Notes under the pieces: generated by a model
Databases searched by the model: none
The model's input: the letters and a program-made list of their open reading frames with translations, nothing else
What the model was told of the DNA's origin: nothing
Program-made: the position numbers and the translations under genes
In this document: positions 11,240 through 23,108 of the stretch, piece after piece
How positions within the stretch are numbered: the first letter of the stretch is position 1
Layout: the number at the start of each line of letters is the position of its first letter
NCBI RefSeq assembly: GCF_010183535.1
Contig: NC_071330.1
Location: forward strand, 1,063,217-1,127,216
Direction: 5' to 3'
Origin: Caenorhabditis remanei
Taxonomy: Eukaryota > Nematoda > Chromadorea > Rhabditida > Rhabditidae
Length of the DNA stretch: 64,000 nt

Positions 11240-13711
11240 TTATTCCTCCGGATCGACTTCCTCCGGGTAGTGATCCTTGACTTCGAGATCTTCTCCATAT
11301 TGAATAGTAGTGTCGATAGTGAGCAACAACTGATCGATACTCTCCTCATCCTCACAATTCAACGGAACAAACTTGACAATCGAATAGTCTTCGAGCACCT
11401 GAGCAATCGCTCGTGTCAATTTTCGATGCTTCTCATTCCACGCAGTCTCGTCTTGATCTACAATCGAACGGGTGTCTGTTTCGAGGAATTCGTCAACCAG
11501 CTGCTTATTTCTCTCTGATAATAAATCCATCTTTGTCAACACATTGATCGCCGGCGTCTCGATAGCCACCATTGCGGAGAGGGCTGTCAGAGCGCCTGAG
11601 ATGAATTTCTCGGCTTCCAGAACGAAATTTGTGTCGATTAGGAAGACAGAGCACACGTTGAAGTCCCAAGACTGAAAAAAAAATAGAAGATTTTGAGGTA
11701 AAAAGGGATTGAGAATCTATTTATGAGATTTTCGCTTGTCTGGCGCGCCTGGGACGCATTTTTGGGAAAAATATAACTAAAAAAAAAGGAAGATGTTGAA
11801 GTGGAAAGTGGCCTCTGGCGCGCCTGTGACGCATTTTTGGGAAAAATATGACTAAAATCGGTTTCAAATTACTAAAGAGCCGCATTTTTATGAGAAAAAT
11901 TCAGAAATGTTGGTTTTCAGGCATCGAACTGAAAGGTTTGAGTGGTCTGGTGTTCCGTTGGCGCTTTTTCTGAGAAATTTGAGGAAATCTGTCAAATTAG
12001 TGTCTGGCGCGCCTCTGACGTTTTTCGACGAAAAAACGACTCGAATTTTCAGATTTTTAGCCCAAAATCGACCAAAAACGTTTAAATTAGGATACTGAAA
12101 GTGTCTGGCGCGCCTGTGAAATTCGGAAATTTTATAAGAAAAACTCGGAAATGTTGGTTTTCAGACATCGAACTGAAAGGTTTGAGTGGAAAGATTTCGC
12201 TTCTCAGTGTCTGGCGCTCCGTTGGCGCTTTTCAGATTTTGAGCCCGAAATCGAGTAAAAACGTTCAAATTAGCATTCTCAACATGTCTGGTGCGTCTGT
12301 GACGCATTTTTGGGCTAATAAGAACTAATATAGGTTCCAAACTGCTCAAGAGCCGCATTTTTATGAGAAAAACTAGAAAATTATTGTTTTCAGGGATCGA
12401 ACTGAAAGATTTGAATGGTCTGGCGCGCCGGTGCCGCTTTTTCTGAGAAATTTGAGTTGGAAGACTGTCAAAATGGTGTTTGGCGTGCCTCTGACGTTTT
12501 TTTTCAGGAAAAACTACTCGAATTTCAAATTTTAAGCCCGAAATCAAGAAAAAAATGTTCAAATTAAGATTCTGAACGTGTCTGGCGCGTCTGTGACGCT
12601 TTTAAACAAATTGAAACTGTCCAAAACGAAAAGTATCGATTCGAAAGTGGAAAAATAGTTCTTGAGCGAAAAATGTTAGAATTTCACTTCAAACAAGCTG
12701 GAAATTCTACGAATTTTAGTGTTTTTCATCGAAATTTCTAACTTTAAGTAAAATTTTAATGAAAATCTGCTTTTCTAGTGATTTTTAAATTGCTTTTCAA
12801 GGAAATTTTAAACGTTTTTTCGATTTCCGACTATTTCTCTTCATTATTTCGATAATTTCTCGCTTCCGTACTTTCAAAGCATCGACAATTTGACGCATGA
12901 CTGGCAGATGACTGTACAATTCGATTTGTCCAGGACAATCGATCACAAAGTAGTCGTCTTCTCCCTCGTCGAGCTCATCGTGAAGCCATTCCAGGTTTTG
13001 GACTAGATATCTGAAGGAAAATATCGATTTTTTCGAATTTTTGTGATGAAAATGATAAAAAAGAGCATTTTTTGAAGTTTTCGGAGGGAAAAATAGTGAT
13101 TTGCAGGTGATAATTCTCTTGTAAACATTAATTTAGACTGTTAATTGACAAAAAAATTACAAAAACAGAAATTTGAAGGTAAAATGTCGAAAATCGGGGG
13201 TTTAAAGCCGATTTTTTATAGTTTTGGGGCAAAAATTGCTGTTTTTTCAAATGAAAATAATAGGAAACTATTGAATTTTAAAGTTTTCTCTGGATAATCG
13301 ATAAAAATGAGCTTCCATTCAATTTTTTTTCGAAAAATTTAAAATTTTCCAATAAACTCACTCCATACAGAAGACCAATGCTCCATTCGGTCCCAAAATC
13401 AACTCCTCATCCTCCTGAACATCGTTTACACTGATCAAGTCGCGAACGTCTGGAAAAATTTCGCAAAAATTAATTTTTTTTTCCAAAAATCGATATTTCC
13501 CTTACCAACAACTGCCGGATAATTGAAAACCTCGCACGCCGGATCCAAATTCACCATTCGCAACGTTCTTCCGGCGCTCAGACAGTGATTGTGCATCACC
13601 GAGCAGTAGGTTGACTGAAAATTTTGAAAATTCCGTTTCAGGCATGTTTTAGATGGGTTTTCTCACTTTTCCACTGCCGGCAGGGCCCATTACAAGTTGC
13701 GCATACTTCAT
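11240..13711 (-). CDS. gpn-3: GPN-loop GTPase 3 (GPN3)
   Basis: Five minus-strand exons join in frame: 13711-13667, 13614-13506, 13449-13362, 13010-12872 and 11671-11240, giving 270 residues. The family is about 280. The Walker A motif GPAGSGKST is at residues 9-17, the GPN loop at 71-73, DCPGQ at 105-109 and TKMD at 173-176. This order is diagnostic of the GPN family, and SGALTALSAMVAIETP is GPN3-like. GPN3 works with GPN1 in cytoplasmic assembly and nuclear import of RNA polymerase II. The last intron (1.2 kb) is filled with GGCGCGCC-type repeats. The start is 248 bases from the divergent GPHR start, so the two probably share a promoter region. Confidence 0.93.
11730..12600. repeat. CTGGCGCGCCTGTGACGC repeat field in GPN3 intron 4
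   Basis: Around ten copies of GTCTGGCGCGCCTGTGACGC variants are 60-100 bases apart in one main orientation. Larger units are also repeated, including 12113-12325, a copy of 9827-10036. The segment 12440-12720 recurs at about 14690-14975 in GPHR. Confidence 0.75.
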
Positions 13712-13958
13712 TTTTGACTGAAATTTGAAAAAAAATGAGGAAAATTGAAGAAAAATGAAGGAAAATGAGGTTTTAAGTCGGGGAAAAACGAGAAAAATCG
13801 AATAAAAATCGAAAAAAAAGCGGGTGTGCGGTAGAGCGCGTTTGCATTATTTTTTCAATTTCAGGTTTATTTTTTCATTTTTTCGACTTTTTTCGACTTT
13901 TTTCAAAGGTTTTCGGGCCGTTTTCAATAATTTTTTCACGAATTCCAGTTAAAAATTA
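13712..13958. promoter_or_regulatory. shared divergent promoter gap, GPN3/GPHR
   Basis: There are 247 bases between the two start codons. It contains a GCGGTAGAGCGCGTTTGCAT motif, which is a member of the dispersed GCGCTCTA family, and T-rich tracts. The GPHR start follows AATTCCAG by 10 bases, so its transcript is probably trans-spliced there. No TATA box is obvious. Confidence 0.45.
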
Positions 13959-16900
13959 ATGGACAATTTCACCGATGTCGACACAAAAGATGCAAACGTC
14001 ATGCTCGGATCGCTTATCCTGTTTTTCGCCACCGGATGGCTTTTCTATACGAAACAGTTGTTTAAAAATTATGAGGTGCTTTGAAATTGAGTTAAAAATA
14101 AAGGAAAAGAGTTCAGGTACACAATCGAACGGTCCAATTCATCTTCTCGTTGACTTTCGCCTTTTCTTGCAGCCTTTTTGAACTGATCATTTTTGAAATT
14201 GCTGATGTTATGGCCCCGTTGTGAGTTTTTTTCATAAATTGGACATCCGGACGTTCAGACATACAGACAGACAGACCAAGTTTTAGAGAAAAATCAGTCC
14301 GATTATTCTAGTTGAGCTTATGTATGAGCCCCTTTTCGGATAGTCTGGCGCGCCTTCGACGCGATTCATGACAAAAAATTTGGGAAAACTGTGATTTTTG
14401 GCTTAAAAACTGCAAAAGAACACTGAATATTAGAATTTAATCCAGATTTTTGCGAAAAAATCCAGATTTTTAGAGGTTTTTCAAGAAAATTGCGCTCCAG
14501 ACATCCGGAAATACAGACACACAGACCGACTGACAAAACTGAGTTTTACCGAAAATATTGAAAAATGATGGAAGTTTCCGGTTTGAAAAGCTAGATTTTT
14601 GGAAACTTTCAAAAGAAAATACAAAATTTTGAAGAAAAAAAGCTGAAAGTTTGAATTTTTGACAAATTTCAATGTCTGGTGCGCCTTTGACGCGCTTTCT
14701 GAGAAATTTGAGTGGGCAGACTGTCAAAATAGTGTCTGGCGTGCCTCTGACGTTTTTTTTAGGAAAACCTACTCGAATTTTGAGATTTTGAGCTCAAAAA
14801 CGTCTAAATTGGGATTCTGAACGTGTCTGGCGCGCCTGTGACGCTTTTTGACAGATTGAAACCGTCCAAAACGACAATTTTCGATTCGAAAGTGGAAAAT
14901 TCTGAATTACAATGATTCTTGAGCGAAAAATGCTAGAATTTCACTTCAAACAAGCTGGAAATTCTACGATTTTTCCAAACTCACAGATCGCGTTCCCAAA
15001 ATCATACTTGTCACGGGCCGGGCCGGGCCGGGCCGATTTCCAAATTTTCACCGGCCCGGCCCGGGTGAAGCGACTTTTTTCAAAAAACATGTTTTTTTCA
15101 GCAGTAATTTTAGAAAAAGTGGTGTTTGGGGCATTTTCTGCAAAAATTCGACTGAATTGACGATTTTTATTAGTTCTACAGTGAATTTAGTGATAAAAAA
15201 GCACTTGAAAATTATTTTTGGGGTGCAAAAATTTAAAAAAATTTTCCACCCGGGCCGACCGGGCCGGGCCGGCAAAATTTTTCCTCGGCCCGCCGGGCCG
15301 GCCCGTCAAATGACAAGTATGCCCAAAATGGAAAAACTTGAAAAAAATAAATAATTTCCGCACAGTCCTGATCCGGATTTCCAGACAGACATCCGGACAT
15401 ATGGACTTACAGACTCACAGACATCAAGAAATCCGAGGGTGCGGACATACAGACAAACCATCCTAGAAATATAAAGGACATCCGGACATTCTAGACACAC
15501 AGAAACACATATAGGCAGGGCACGCTTCTTACAATTGCGCTCTACCGAAACCGAAGAAAATTGTGTGCAAAATTGAGAGACTCATAGAAAAAGAGACATT
15601 TTTCAATGTATAAGAACTTTGGCAAAATAATATTAGCTCAGCACAATTCTCACAACTGCGCCCCACCGAAATGCTCTTGAAAAGTGTCTCTTTTTCTCTG
15701 TGTCTCTCAATTTCGCACACTATTTTCTTCGGTTTCGGTAGAGCGCGGTTGTAAGAAGCGTGCCGTGCTAATAACTTCCTCATAAACCTCATCACCCCCA
15801 TACATTTGCAGATCGCGTTCCCGTTGCTGGACGTTCTGTCTCTCACTGATTCTGATCACTCTCGTCGTCATCATTCCCATCTACACCTCATTTCTAATCG
15901 TCTCTGGACTCGTCCGTCGTCACATCCAACTCCCTCTTTCAGTCGGTCTCTGGCTTGTCTTTATCTATTTCTTCTGGAAAATTGGCGATCCGTTTCCGAT
16001 GCTCAGTCCGAAGCATGGAATCTTTACCATTGAACAAGTCATCTCCAGAGTTGGAGTCGTTGGAGTCACTATTATGGCGGTGCTCTCCGGATTTGGAGCT
16101 GTCAATGCTCCGTATTGTTATATGACGTTTTTTACGAGACCGGTACGGGTTTTGGGGGAGGAAAATGAGTAAAACCAGGCGAAAAAGCTGTCAAAATACT
16201 GAAAAATTTGAATTTTTAGCCGAAAATCCGGAATTATCGGTAAAAATCGACCTGAAAACGCGCCGAAGGCGCGCCAGCCTCAATAATAGATGAATTTTTG
16301 ACTAGAACCTCACTTTTTCCAATAGAAATAGTCTAAAATTCAGGCTTTTCATCTTTTTCTTACGTTCTGAAAAAAGAAAAACGCGCCTAAGGCGCGCCAG
16401 CCTCTTATTACTCACAGGCTTAATTTGAAGTCTGTCCTTGTGTCTGGACATCCAGATGTCCAAAATAAGACAAAAAAGTTGACGAAATACTGAAAAAATG
16501 GAATTTTTAGGCGAAAATCCGAAATCTTCGCAACATTTTGATAAAGAAATCTCGAAAAGTGACTGTTTTAAACTGATTTTTGGTTAAAAAAATCGCTTTT
16601 TAGCTAAAATTTTCAACTTTCCTATTAGGAAATCTGAGTTTGAGTCAATTTTTTCAAATAATAGATGAATTTTTCACTAGAAACCCACTTTTTCCAATAC
16701 ACAGTACCCTGCACGAGGAACAAGCTCGCAAAAAACGCGAAACGCGCACAGCTTTCAAAATTTCTCCCACTGTCTGCGTATCTCTCGTTAGCATACTCTC
16801 TCGCTTAGTGATTAGAGAAATCAGGATAGTTTTGCGATTTTCTGACATTTTCAACATTATTCCACATCAGAAAGTCATAAAAATCAAAAAACTATTCCTC

Positions 16901-19900
16901 TTGAGAATCGGCGATTAGCAAAAATCAGATTTTTCGAATTTTTGAAAACTTGAAAAATTAGCAAAACCAGAGGTTTTACACTATTTTTCTTCATTTTATG
17001 GTTTGTTTCTGTTCAGAAACCAATTTCCGATTTCGAAAATTGAAAATCCAACTGAAATAATACCGAAAAACTCGTTTTTTTCGGCGCAGTTGGACTACTG
17101 ATTTTGCATAAAACTCGAGTCGGTACCACGAATACACAATAATAGAGTATGAAAATTCACAAAATTATACAAAAAGTCTTCCTTTACACGAAATGGATAT
17201 GCATTCTGAGAACAAATTTCGGGAAATCGAGACATTCAAGCTTTTATGTGCCCGACTCAGTAAAATTTTGCCCTTTCTGTTGAGTATTACTGTAGACAAT
17301 GTGAACGTGCCCTACGGCTAATTTTCGTTTTTTTGTTTGCGCGTTCCCCGTGCAGGGTGCTGTGCAATAGAAATAGTCCATAATTGAGGTGTTTCACAGC
17401 TTTCTTACGCTCTGAAAACGCGCCCAAGGCGCCCCAGCCGGATCATACTCGCTGGCTTGAATTGTAGGATGTCCCTGTGTCTGGATGTCCAGATGTCCGA
17501 AATAAAACAAAAAAGTTGTCAAAATACTGAAAAATGGAATTTCTAGGCGAAAATCCGGAATTTTCGATACAAATTGATAACGAAATCTCGAAAACTGAAC
17601 ACTTTTAACAGATTAAAAAAAAAATTATTCGAAAAATCACTTTTCAGCTGAAATTTCTTATTTTCTAATACAAAATAATTTATAAAATTTCGACTAAACC
17701 CCTTTTTTCCAGACTTGTCAAAAATCGGGCCGGCCCGGGCCGGGCCGGGCCGAAATTTTTCTTGATTTCAAAAAATGGGAACCCGTTTTTACCAAATTTT
17801 ATTTAAAATTTTTCGGAAAATAAGAGTAAAAATGCTTAAATTATCATACATATTCACATTTTTCCTAAAATTTCCAAAAAAAAATCAAAAACTCAAAATG
17901 TTTCAAAAGAGCCGGGCCGGGCCGAGATTTTTCCTGAGTCCGGCCCGGCCCGTGACAAGTCTGCCTTTTTCCATCAGAAATAGTCCAAAACTGAGGTTTT
18001 TCACTTTTTTCCGGTAAACGCGCCTAAGGCGTCCCAGTCAATTGTCTCGACTATTTCCAACGCTCTAAAAGTACGTCACAGGCGCGCCAGCCAAAATCCT
18101 CACCTAGATAATCCATTTTTCATCCAAAAAGCCCTTTTTTGAACTATTTTTACTCAAAAATCGACATTTTTAGGCTGAAAATCTTTTTTAAATTCAATTT
18201 TTAATGCGCCTAAGGCGCCCCCACGATCTGAAAATGCGTCAAAGGCGACCCAGCCAAAATTTTCACCCAAAAAGCCTTTTTTTTAAAACTATTTTTCACT
18301 CAAAAATAGACAATTTTAGGTTGAAAATCATTGTTTTTACCAATTTTTAATGAAAAAATCACCAAAAAATCGTTCTTCCAGGTCGAAGACTTCCATGTGT
18401 GTCAACTCGAGAAGAAACTCACTCACACGATGGATCTGATCGTGTTGAAAAAGAGAAAAGTGGCACGATATAGTCAGGAGAAGAATCGACTGAACGAGGG
18501 GAAAACTCAGAAAGAAACCACATTTTTCGAGCGATTATTCGATAATTTCAGTGAGAAGAGCAGCGGATCCACGTTGGCGTCACAGATTGAGTAAGGATTG
18601 AGTCCTGAACCGAAAGACACTTGGCAACTGTTTCGAAACGTCCCATTATGACATTTACAACTAGAAATTAATCATTTTCCAAAAATACGCGCCAAAGGCA
18701 CCCCAGGCCGTTTCTCCTCTGAAGTTACTTAAAAAAAACGAGCCCAAGGAACACCAGTCTCTGTTTATCTGTATTTCTAGTAAATTCAAAAAACGCGTCA
18801 ACGACACGCCAGCCCGTCCACATTTTAGAATTTTGGGGTCGTCTGGCGTCCCTAGGACGCGGTTTTCCTTCAAAATCCGAGAACTTGACTATCTGGCGTG
18901 CCTGAGGCGCGTTTTTTAATTTCCCCGTGCTTAAAAATACCAAAATCACCTACTTTCAACCAAGCTTCTGAAAAACGCGTCAAAAGTACGCCAGAAACCC
19001 GAATTTTTGCAATTTGCGATTGACTGGCGCACCTTGAGCGCGTTTTTTAAAGTTTTGTACATGAAAAATCTAATTGAGTATTCCAGAAAACGGCCAAAAA
19101 ACTCGATAATTTTTTTGAAAAAACGCGTCGAAAGCGCCCCAGATTGTATGCGTTCTGTAGGGTTATTCGTCTGTATGACCGAATATCGAGATAATGCGTC
19201 GCAGGCGCGCCAGATTGTTCCTGTCTGTTCGAGTGTCCGAATATCCGGATGTCCAAAACAACTCTTTTTTACAGAAAAAAGGCGCCGGCGGCGCTCCAGA
19301 TGTTAATACTTGTCCGGATCAAGGCTGTGCGAAAATTTTCAAACATTTTTGACCGAAAAAACCAAAAATTTTGGAAAAAATGAGTTTTTGGAGTCAAAAA
19401 TCTGGAATTCCCGCAGGCGCGCCAGACAATATTTTTTCGCTTGAAATTGTGAAAAAAAACTCATTTTTCTTAAATTTCTTGTTAATTTTTCCCATTTCCA
19501 GACGTCTCCAAGAGGAGATCACACCACTGGAGACGCTTGCCCGATTCCTATTCCTAGATCTCGTAGAACTTCGTCAAATGTTGAATCGAGTGGAGTTTAG
19601 CAAGACATTCATGGGCATCTACTTCAACATTCTCGGCCATTTCTTCTCCATTTATTGCATCTGGAAAATCTTCATCTCATTCATCAACATCGTGTTCGAC
19701 CGTGTCGGAAAAGTCGACCCAGTGACGAAAACCATCGAAATAGGTGTCCATTGGATGGGTATTCCGTTGGATATCTCATTCTGGTCACAGTATATTTCAT
19801 TCTTTTTGGTCGGTGTCATTGCTGTCACCTCGGTTCGTGGTCTTCTTATTACTATGGCCAAATTCTTCGTTTCGATTAGTAATTCCACGTCATCACTCTC

Positions 19901-21330
19901 CAATATTATCGCCTTGTTGATGGCTCAGATTATGGTGAGTTTTAGGAGAAAGCATCACTGAAGAAACGCGTCAACGATACGCCAGTTTTTCCTTCACAGC
20001 CCGAAAACCTGACTATCTGGCGTGCCTGAGGCGCGTTTTTAATGTCACCTGGCTCAAAAATACAAACATCAGCAAGTTTCCATCAAGTTTCTGAAGAAAC
20101 GCGTCAACGGCACGCCAGCCCATCCACTTTTTCGAATTTCTGGTGCTCCTTAGACTCTTTTTTCCTTCGAAATCCGAAAACCTGACTGCCTGACGTGCCA
20201 GAGGCGCGCGTTTTCACTTTCCCCGTGCTTAAAAATACCAAAATCACCTACTTTCAACAAAGTTTATGAAAAACACGTCAACGGCACGCCAGAAACTCGA
20301 ATTTGTGCACTTTGCGATTTACTGGCGCGCCTTGGACGCGTTTTTTTTAGTTACGTACATGAAAAATCTAATTGAGTATTTCAGAAAAAGGGCAGGTTAA
20401 AGTGGAAAATCAGCTAAACGACTAATAAATCAAAAACGTCTATGGCACGCCAGATAATTCCACTTTTAGAATTTTGGGTCGTCTGGCGTCCCTAGGACGC
20501 GTTTTTCCTTCAAAACCCGAAAATTGACTGTCTGGCGTGCCTGAGGCGCCTTTTTGCTGATTTAAAAACACAAAAATCAGCAATTTTCTCCCAAATTTAC
20601 TGGTAAAACGCGGCAACGACACACCAGACAATCCATTTTTAGAATTTCGGGTCGTCTGGCGCACCTTTGACGTACTCGGAATTTTTTTTTCCGAAAGCAA
20701 GCAACACATCTCAATCACAGCTAGTTAAAGCCAGAAAGTTCTAATAAACGCGCCCAAGGCACGCCAGATTCCTCTATTTTGGTCTCGAATATTAAAAACT
20801 GAGTTTGATTGAGAAATTTCAGTCAACATTTCTCTGAAAACGCGCCATAGGCACGCCAGACAATCCACTTCTGAAATTCCGATTTGTCTGGCGCACCTTT
20901 GACGCGTTTTTTCGATTCAAACGGAGAACTGCGAGAATCGTGAAAAATTAACAATGCTTTTTGGAAAACGCGCCCATGGCACGCCAGACAATCCATTAGA
21001 GCAGCTTAGAACTGTCTGGCGTGCCTGTGACGCGTTTTCGCCCGGGATTTTTCACAATTTTCACTAAAAAATGTGAATTTTCGGCATTTTTTCTCAATTT
21101 TTCCTCTAAAAGTCCACTTCTTTCAGGGAATGTACTTCGTGTCGAGTGTCCTTCTGATGCGAATGAACGTGCCCGAAGAGTATCGAACGATTCTGACACG
21201 AATTCTCGGAGATCTGAAATTCAACTTCTATCATCGATGGTTCGACGTGATATTCTTGATCTCCGCGGTGTCGTCGATAGTGTTTCTGACGTTGATTCAC
21301 AAATCTGGATCCTCAATGTTTAGAGCTTGA
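13959..21330 (+). CDS. gphr-1: Golgi pH regulator / GPR89 family membrane protein
   Basis: Six exons join in frame: 13959-14075, 14117-14220, 15812-16142, 18382-18590, 19502-19934 and 21127-21330, giving 465 residues; human GPR89 is 455. Hydrophobic segments run through the first 185 residues. The signature LSPKHGIFTIEQVISRVGV, then SGFGAVNAPY, is at about 130-175. A charged coil-like loop follows (about 185-285), then further membrane segments to the end. The family acts as a Golgi/ER anion channel that controls luminal pH. Introns 3, 4 and 5 are 2.2, 0.9 and 1.2 kb and are crowded with short-motif repeats and mobile elements. It is convergent with the geminin-like gene: 232 bases separate the stops, with AATAAA near 21544. 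Assigning this to gphr-1 rather than gphr-2 rests on its neighbours. Confidence 0.94.
14340..14850. repeat. short-motif repeats in GPHR intron 2
   Basis: Copies of GTCTGGCGCGCCTTCGACGC and variants lie near 14343, 14674, 14733 and 14825. They are mixed with ACATCCGGACGTTCAGACAT-type words. From about 14690 the block is a direct copy of the GPN3 intron segment near 12440. Confidence 0.7.
15003..15321. mobile_element. hAT-like MITE with GGGCC-rich ends and exact 8-bp target duplication
   Basis: Terminal inverted repeats begin CATACTTGTCA and continue into GGGCCGGGCCGGGCC. The right end closes with TGACAAGTATG. CCCAAAAT sits immediately left (14995-15002) and right (15322-15329). An 8-bp duplication points to hAT-type mobilisation. 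The 319-bp element has no coding capacity. It lies in GPHR intron 2. Confidence 0.82.
15375..15500. repeat. cluster of ACATCCGGACATACAGAC words
   Basis: Several copies of a CCGGACAT/ACAGACA word pair fill about 125 bases. The same words occur elsewhere (near 7700-8040, 14240, 41780-42200 and 55930-56220), usually beside other short-motif families. Confidence 0.6.
15515..15772. mobile_element. MITE with GCGCTCYACCGAAA ends, copy 2 (nested or double)
   Basis: Two mirrored halves: CTTCTTACAATTGCGCTCTA at the left and TAGAGCGCGGTTGTAAGAAG at the right. A second GCGCCCCACCGAAA lies inside, and TCTCTCAATTTCGCACACTA is near the centre. This is the longest of the three copies in the window. Confidence 0.65.
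16700..17364. mobile_element. 665-bp DNA transposon with CAATA target duplication
   Basis: The ends are inverted repeats, CACAGTACCCTGCACGAGG at the left and its near reverse complement ending GTGCAGGGTGCTGTG at the right. CAATA is present at both flanks (16695-16699 and 17365-17369). Joining the flanks recreates CCAATAGAAATAGTC, which exists uninterrupted near 16320. There is no long open frame, so it is non-autonomous or decayed. Confidence 0.82.
17712..17965. mobile_element. hAT-like MITE, CAGACTTGTC variant
   Basis: Left end CAGACTTGTC, GGGCCGGCCCGGGCCGGGCC inside, right end GACAAGTCTG. The flanks are CTTTTTTC and CCTTTTTC, which fits an 8-bp duplication with one change. Same family as the 15003 element. 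Confidence 0.7.
18660..19430. repeat. GCGTC/GGCGCGCC repeats in GPHR intron 4
   Basis: About ten motif copies in alternating orientation, for example AACGCGTCAACGACACGCCAG near 18792 and TGGCGTGCCTGAGGCGCGTT near 18895. Neighbouring copies are often head to head, giving 60-90-base hairpins. Confidence 0.7.
19960..21050. repeat. GCGTC/GGCACGCC repeats in GPHR intron 5
   Basis: About 16 motif copies fill nearly the whole intron, alternating AACGCGTCAACGGCACGCCAG and CTGGCGTGCCTGAGGCGCG. Blocks here (near 19960-20400) resemble the intron 4 array (near 18760-19080), so the array was copied between introns of one gene. Confidence 0.72.
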
Positions 21331-21562
21331 TAATTGTTTTTTTCACTTTTTTTCAATTTTTTGCCTATGGTTGTGATCATAATTCTATCGGGTAGCCTTA
21401 AAATGACGGGAAAAGTTGTGAGCTAATAAGAATAATGACAATTTGAAATTTATAGTGGCCTTGACTCGTAAAAGTGAGAATTTTGGAGAAAATATACAGA
21501 AAAGTGGGTAAAAAGTACAGAAAATTAGCGATTTCAGCGAGAAATAAAATCAGTAAAATAAT

Positions 21563-22322
21563 TTAAACATGGGCGGTGCCGAGCTCATCGCCCATCTGCT
21601 CCTCGTCAATGTCGGCGAGCACTTCGAGAAGAATCTCCATGTCTTCGTCGATTTTCGTCGTTTGCTCAGCCAAATCGCCGAGCTCCGCGACCAATCGACC
21701 GTTTCGCTCGATCTCATCGTCGTAGTCCATCTGGAGTCGATCGGCCATCACTCGATAGTAGTTGACAGTGGGCGTGTCGGCGGTCAAATCGGATTCAGTG
21801 ATGGCGGGTTGGATGTGTGGAACGGAGATGGAGGTTTGAGTGGAGATTGAATGGTTCTGGAACAAAAAAATCATTAATTTTATCGTTTTCAGCGGGATTT
21901 TCTATGTTAAAAACCGTTTTTTCGCACTAGTTACCTCTAAAACTACCGTATTGTCAGCAAATTTCTCCTCAATTTTCACATTAATATTCTGATGAATTAG
22001 TGTTAGAATAGAAAGCATTCCGACATATCAAAAATGATTAATATCATGTCTTATCCCTAATTTCGCCTCTTATCAATCTCACCTCGAAAAGTGTCTGCGT
22101 CTCGACGTTCTCCTTACTCTCCTCACAAAACACGTCGAATGGCGATGAAACCGGAGTGACGGCGAGTGGTGACGGTGCCACTTGTTGATACTTTTTGAGT
22201 TTCAGCGGTTCTGGATGCGCTTTCACTTTATTGCTCGCCGATTTGTCGAACGCCGCCTTCTCGACGCCGAATGGGCTGTTGCGAGCCGAGCTGGTGAGTT
22301 GGACGAGACCGATTCTGCTCAT
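21563..22322 (-). CDS. gmn-1: geminin-like coiled-coil protein
   Basis: Three exons join in frame: 22322-22083, 21988-21935 and 21856-21563, giving 195 residues. A Ser/Pro-rich N-terminus is followed by a STQTS patch. From about residue 125 there is a geminin-type coil that begins YYRVMADRLQ, continues DEIERNGRLVAELGDLAE and ends near LEVLADI. Length and layout match geminin, which binds CDT-1 to block re-licensing of replication origins. The start follows TTCTTCCAG directly, a probable trans-splice site. A second geminin-like gene lies 0.8 kb upstream on the same strand, so which one is the true C. elegans gmn-1 counterpart is uncertain. Confidence 0.75.
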
Positions 22323-22529
22323 CTGGAAGAAAATTAAACGTTTTGAGGGAAATTTTGGGTAAAAAGCGAGAAAAGTGACGAAAAAGCAATAATGAAAGAG
22401 ATTTTTTCGAGAAAAACTGGGAGAAAATGAACACCCAACCGCAAAAATTGAGTTTAATGCAAAAAATTAGAAGAAACTACGAGAAAAACTAGGAAAAATG
22501 AGCAAAAACATGATTATTCGAATTCAAAT

Positions 22530-22935
22530 TCCAACTTTTCGCGGCACTGGGTCTCGCCACGAAAACAAGTTTGGAGCCATGCGCCTTTAAAAGTACAGTA
22601 ACCACGGCACTGGATTTGAACTAATTTTAGTGAAAAATATGAATTTCGAGGAGAATTTGAGGTCTAGAATAAGGATTTTAAGAGGATAATAACAAATTTC
22701 AAAAGATTCTGAAAAAGTTGCAAATTTTAACTAACATTAAATGGAATTCAACGAAACAAAAACACTTATGTAACAAACATCAGTGATTTAAACATTTCTG
22801 AGCAAAAAAACCAACAGAATCAAGAGAAAAGTGGCGGAAAAACTATCCAGAATGAGTCAAAATACTGAAATTCGAACTCGAAAACCAGTTTTTCGCGGTA
22901 CTGGATCTCGCCGCGAAACCAGGTTTTACCACATG
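22530..22935. repeat. two copies of a GGGTCTCGCCACGAAA motif
   Basis: TTTTCGCGGCACTGGGTCTC near 22537 and TTTTCGCGGTACTGGATCTC near 22889 are each followed by CGCC-CGAAA and, some 35 bases on, by CCTTTAAA and TACAGTAA. This resembles a dispersed Caenorhabditis repeat. It lies between the two geminin-like genes. Confidence 0.5.
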
Positions 22936-23108
22936 TTCCTTTAAACCTACAGTAACCTGAAAACCTGAAAATTATGAAAATTGAGATATAAAACTGCGAA
23001 AAGTCACAGAAATTCGAGAAAAAGTGAAAAATACCAAAAAAATAGTTAAAAATCCCGTAAATGCTTCATTTCAAAAATAAATAAATGCAAAATATTCACA
23101 AAAACTGC

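Larger units (their letters stand above)
16180..18245. repeat. GPHR intron 3 built of duplicated repeat blocks
   Basis: A unit (TGTCAAAATACTGAAAAA, then GGAATTTTTAGGCGAAAATC, then AAACGCGCCTAAGGCGCGCC, then CCAATAGAAATAGTC) appears near 16190-16680, again near 17370-17640 and partly near 17945-18110. A 665-bp transposon interrupts one copy and a 254-bp MITE another. Confidence 0.65.
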
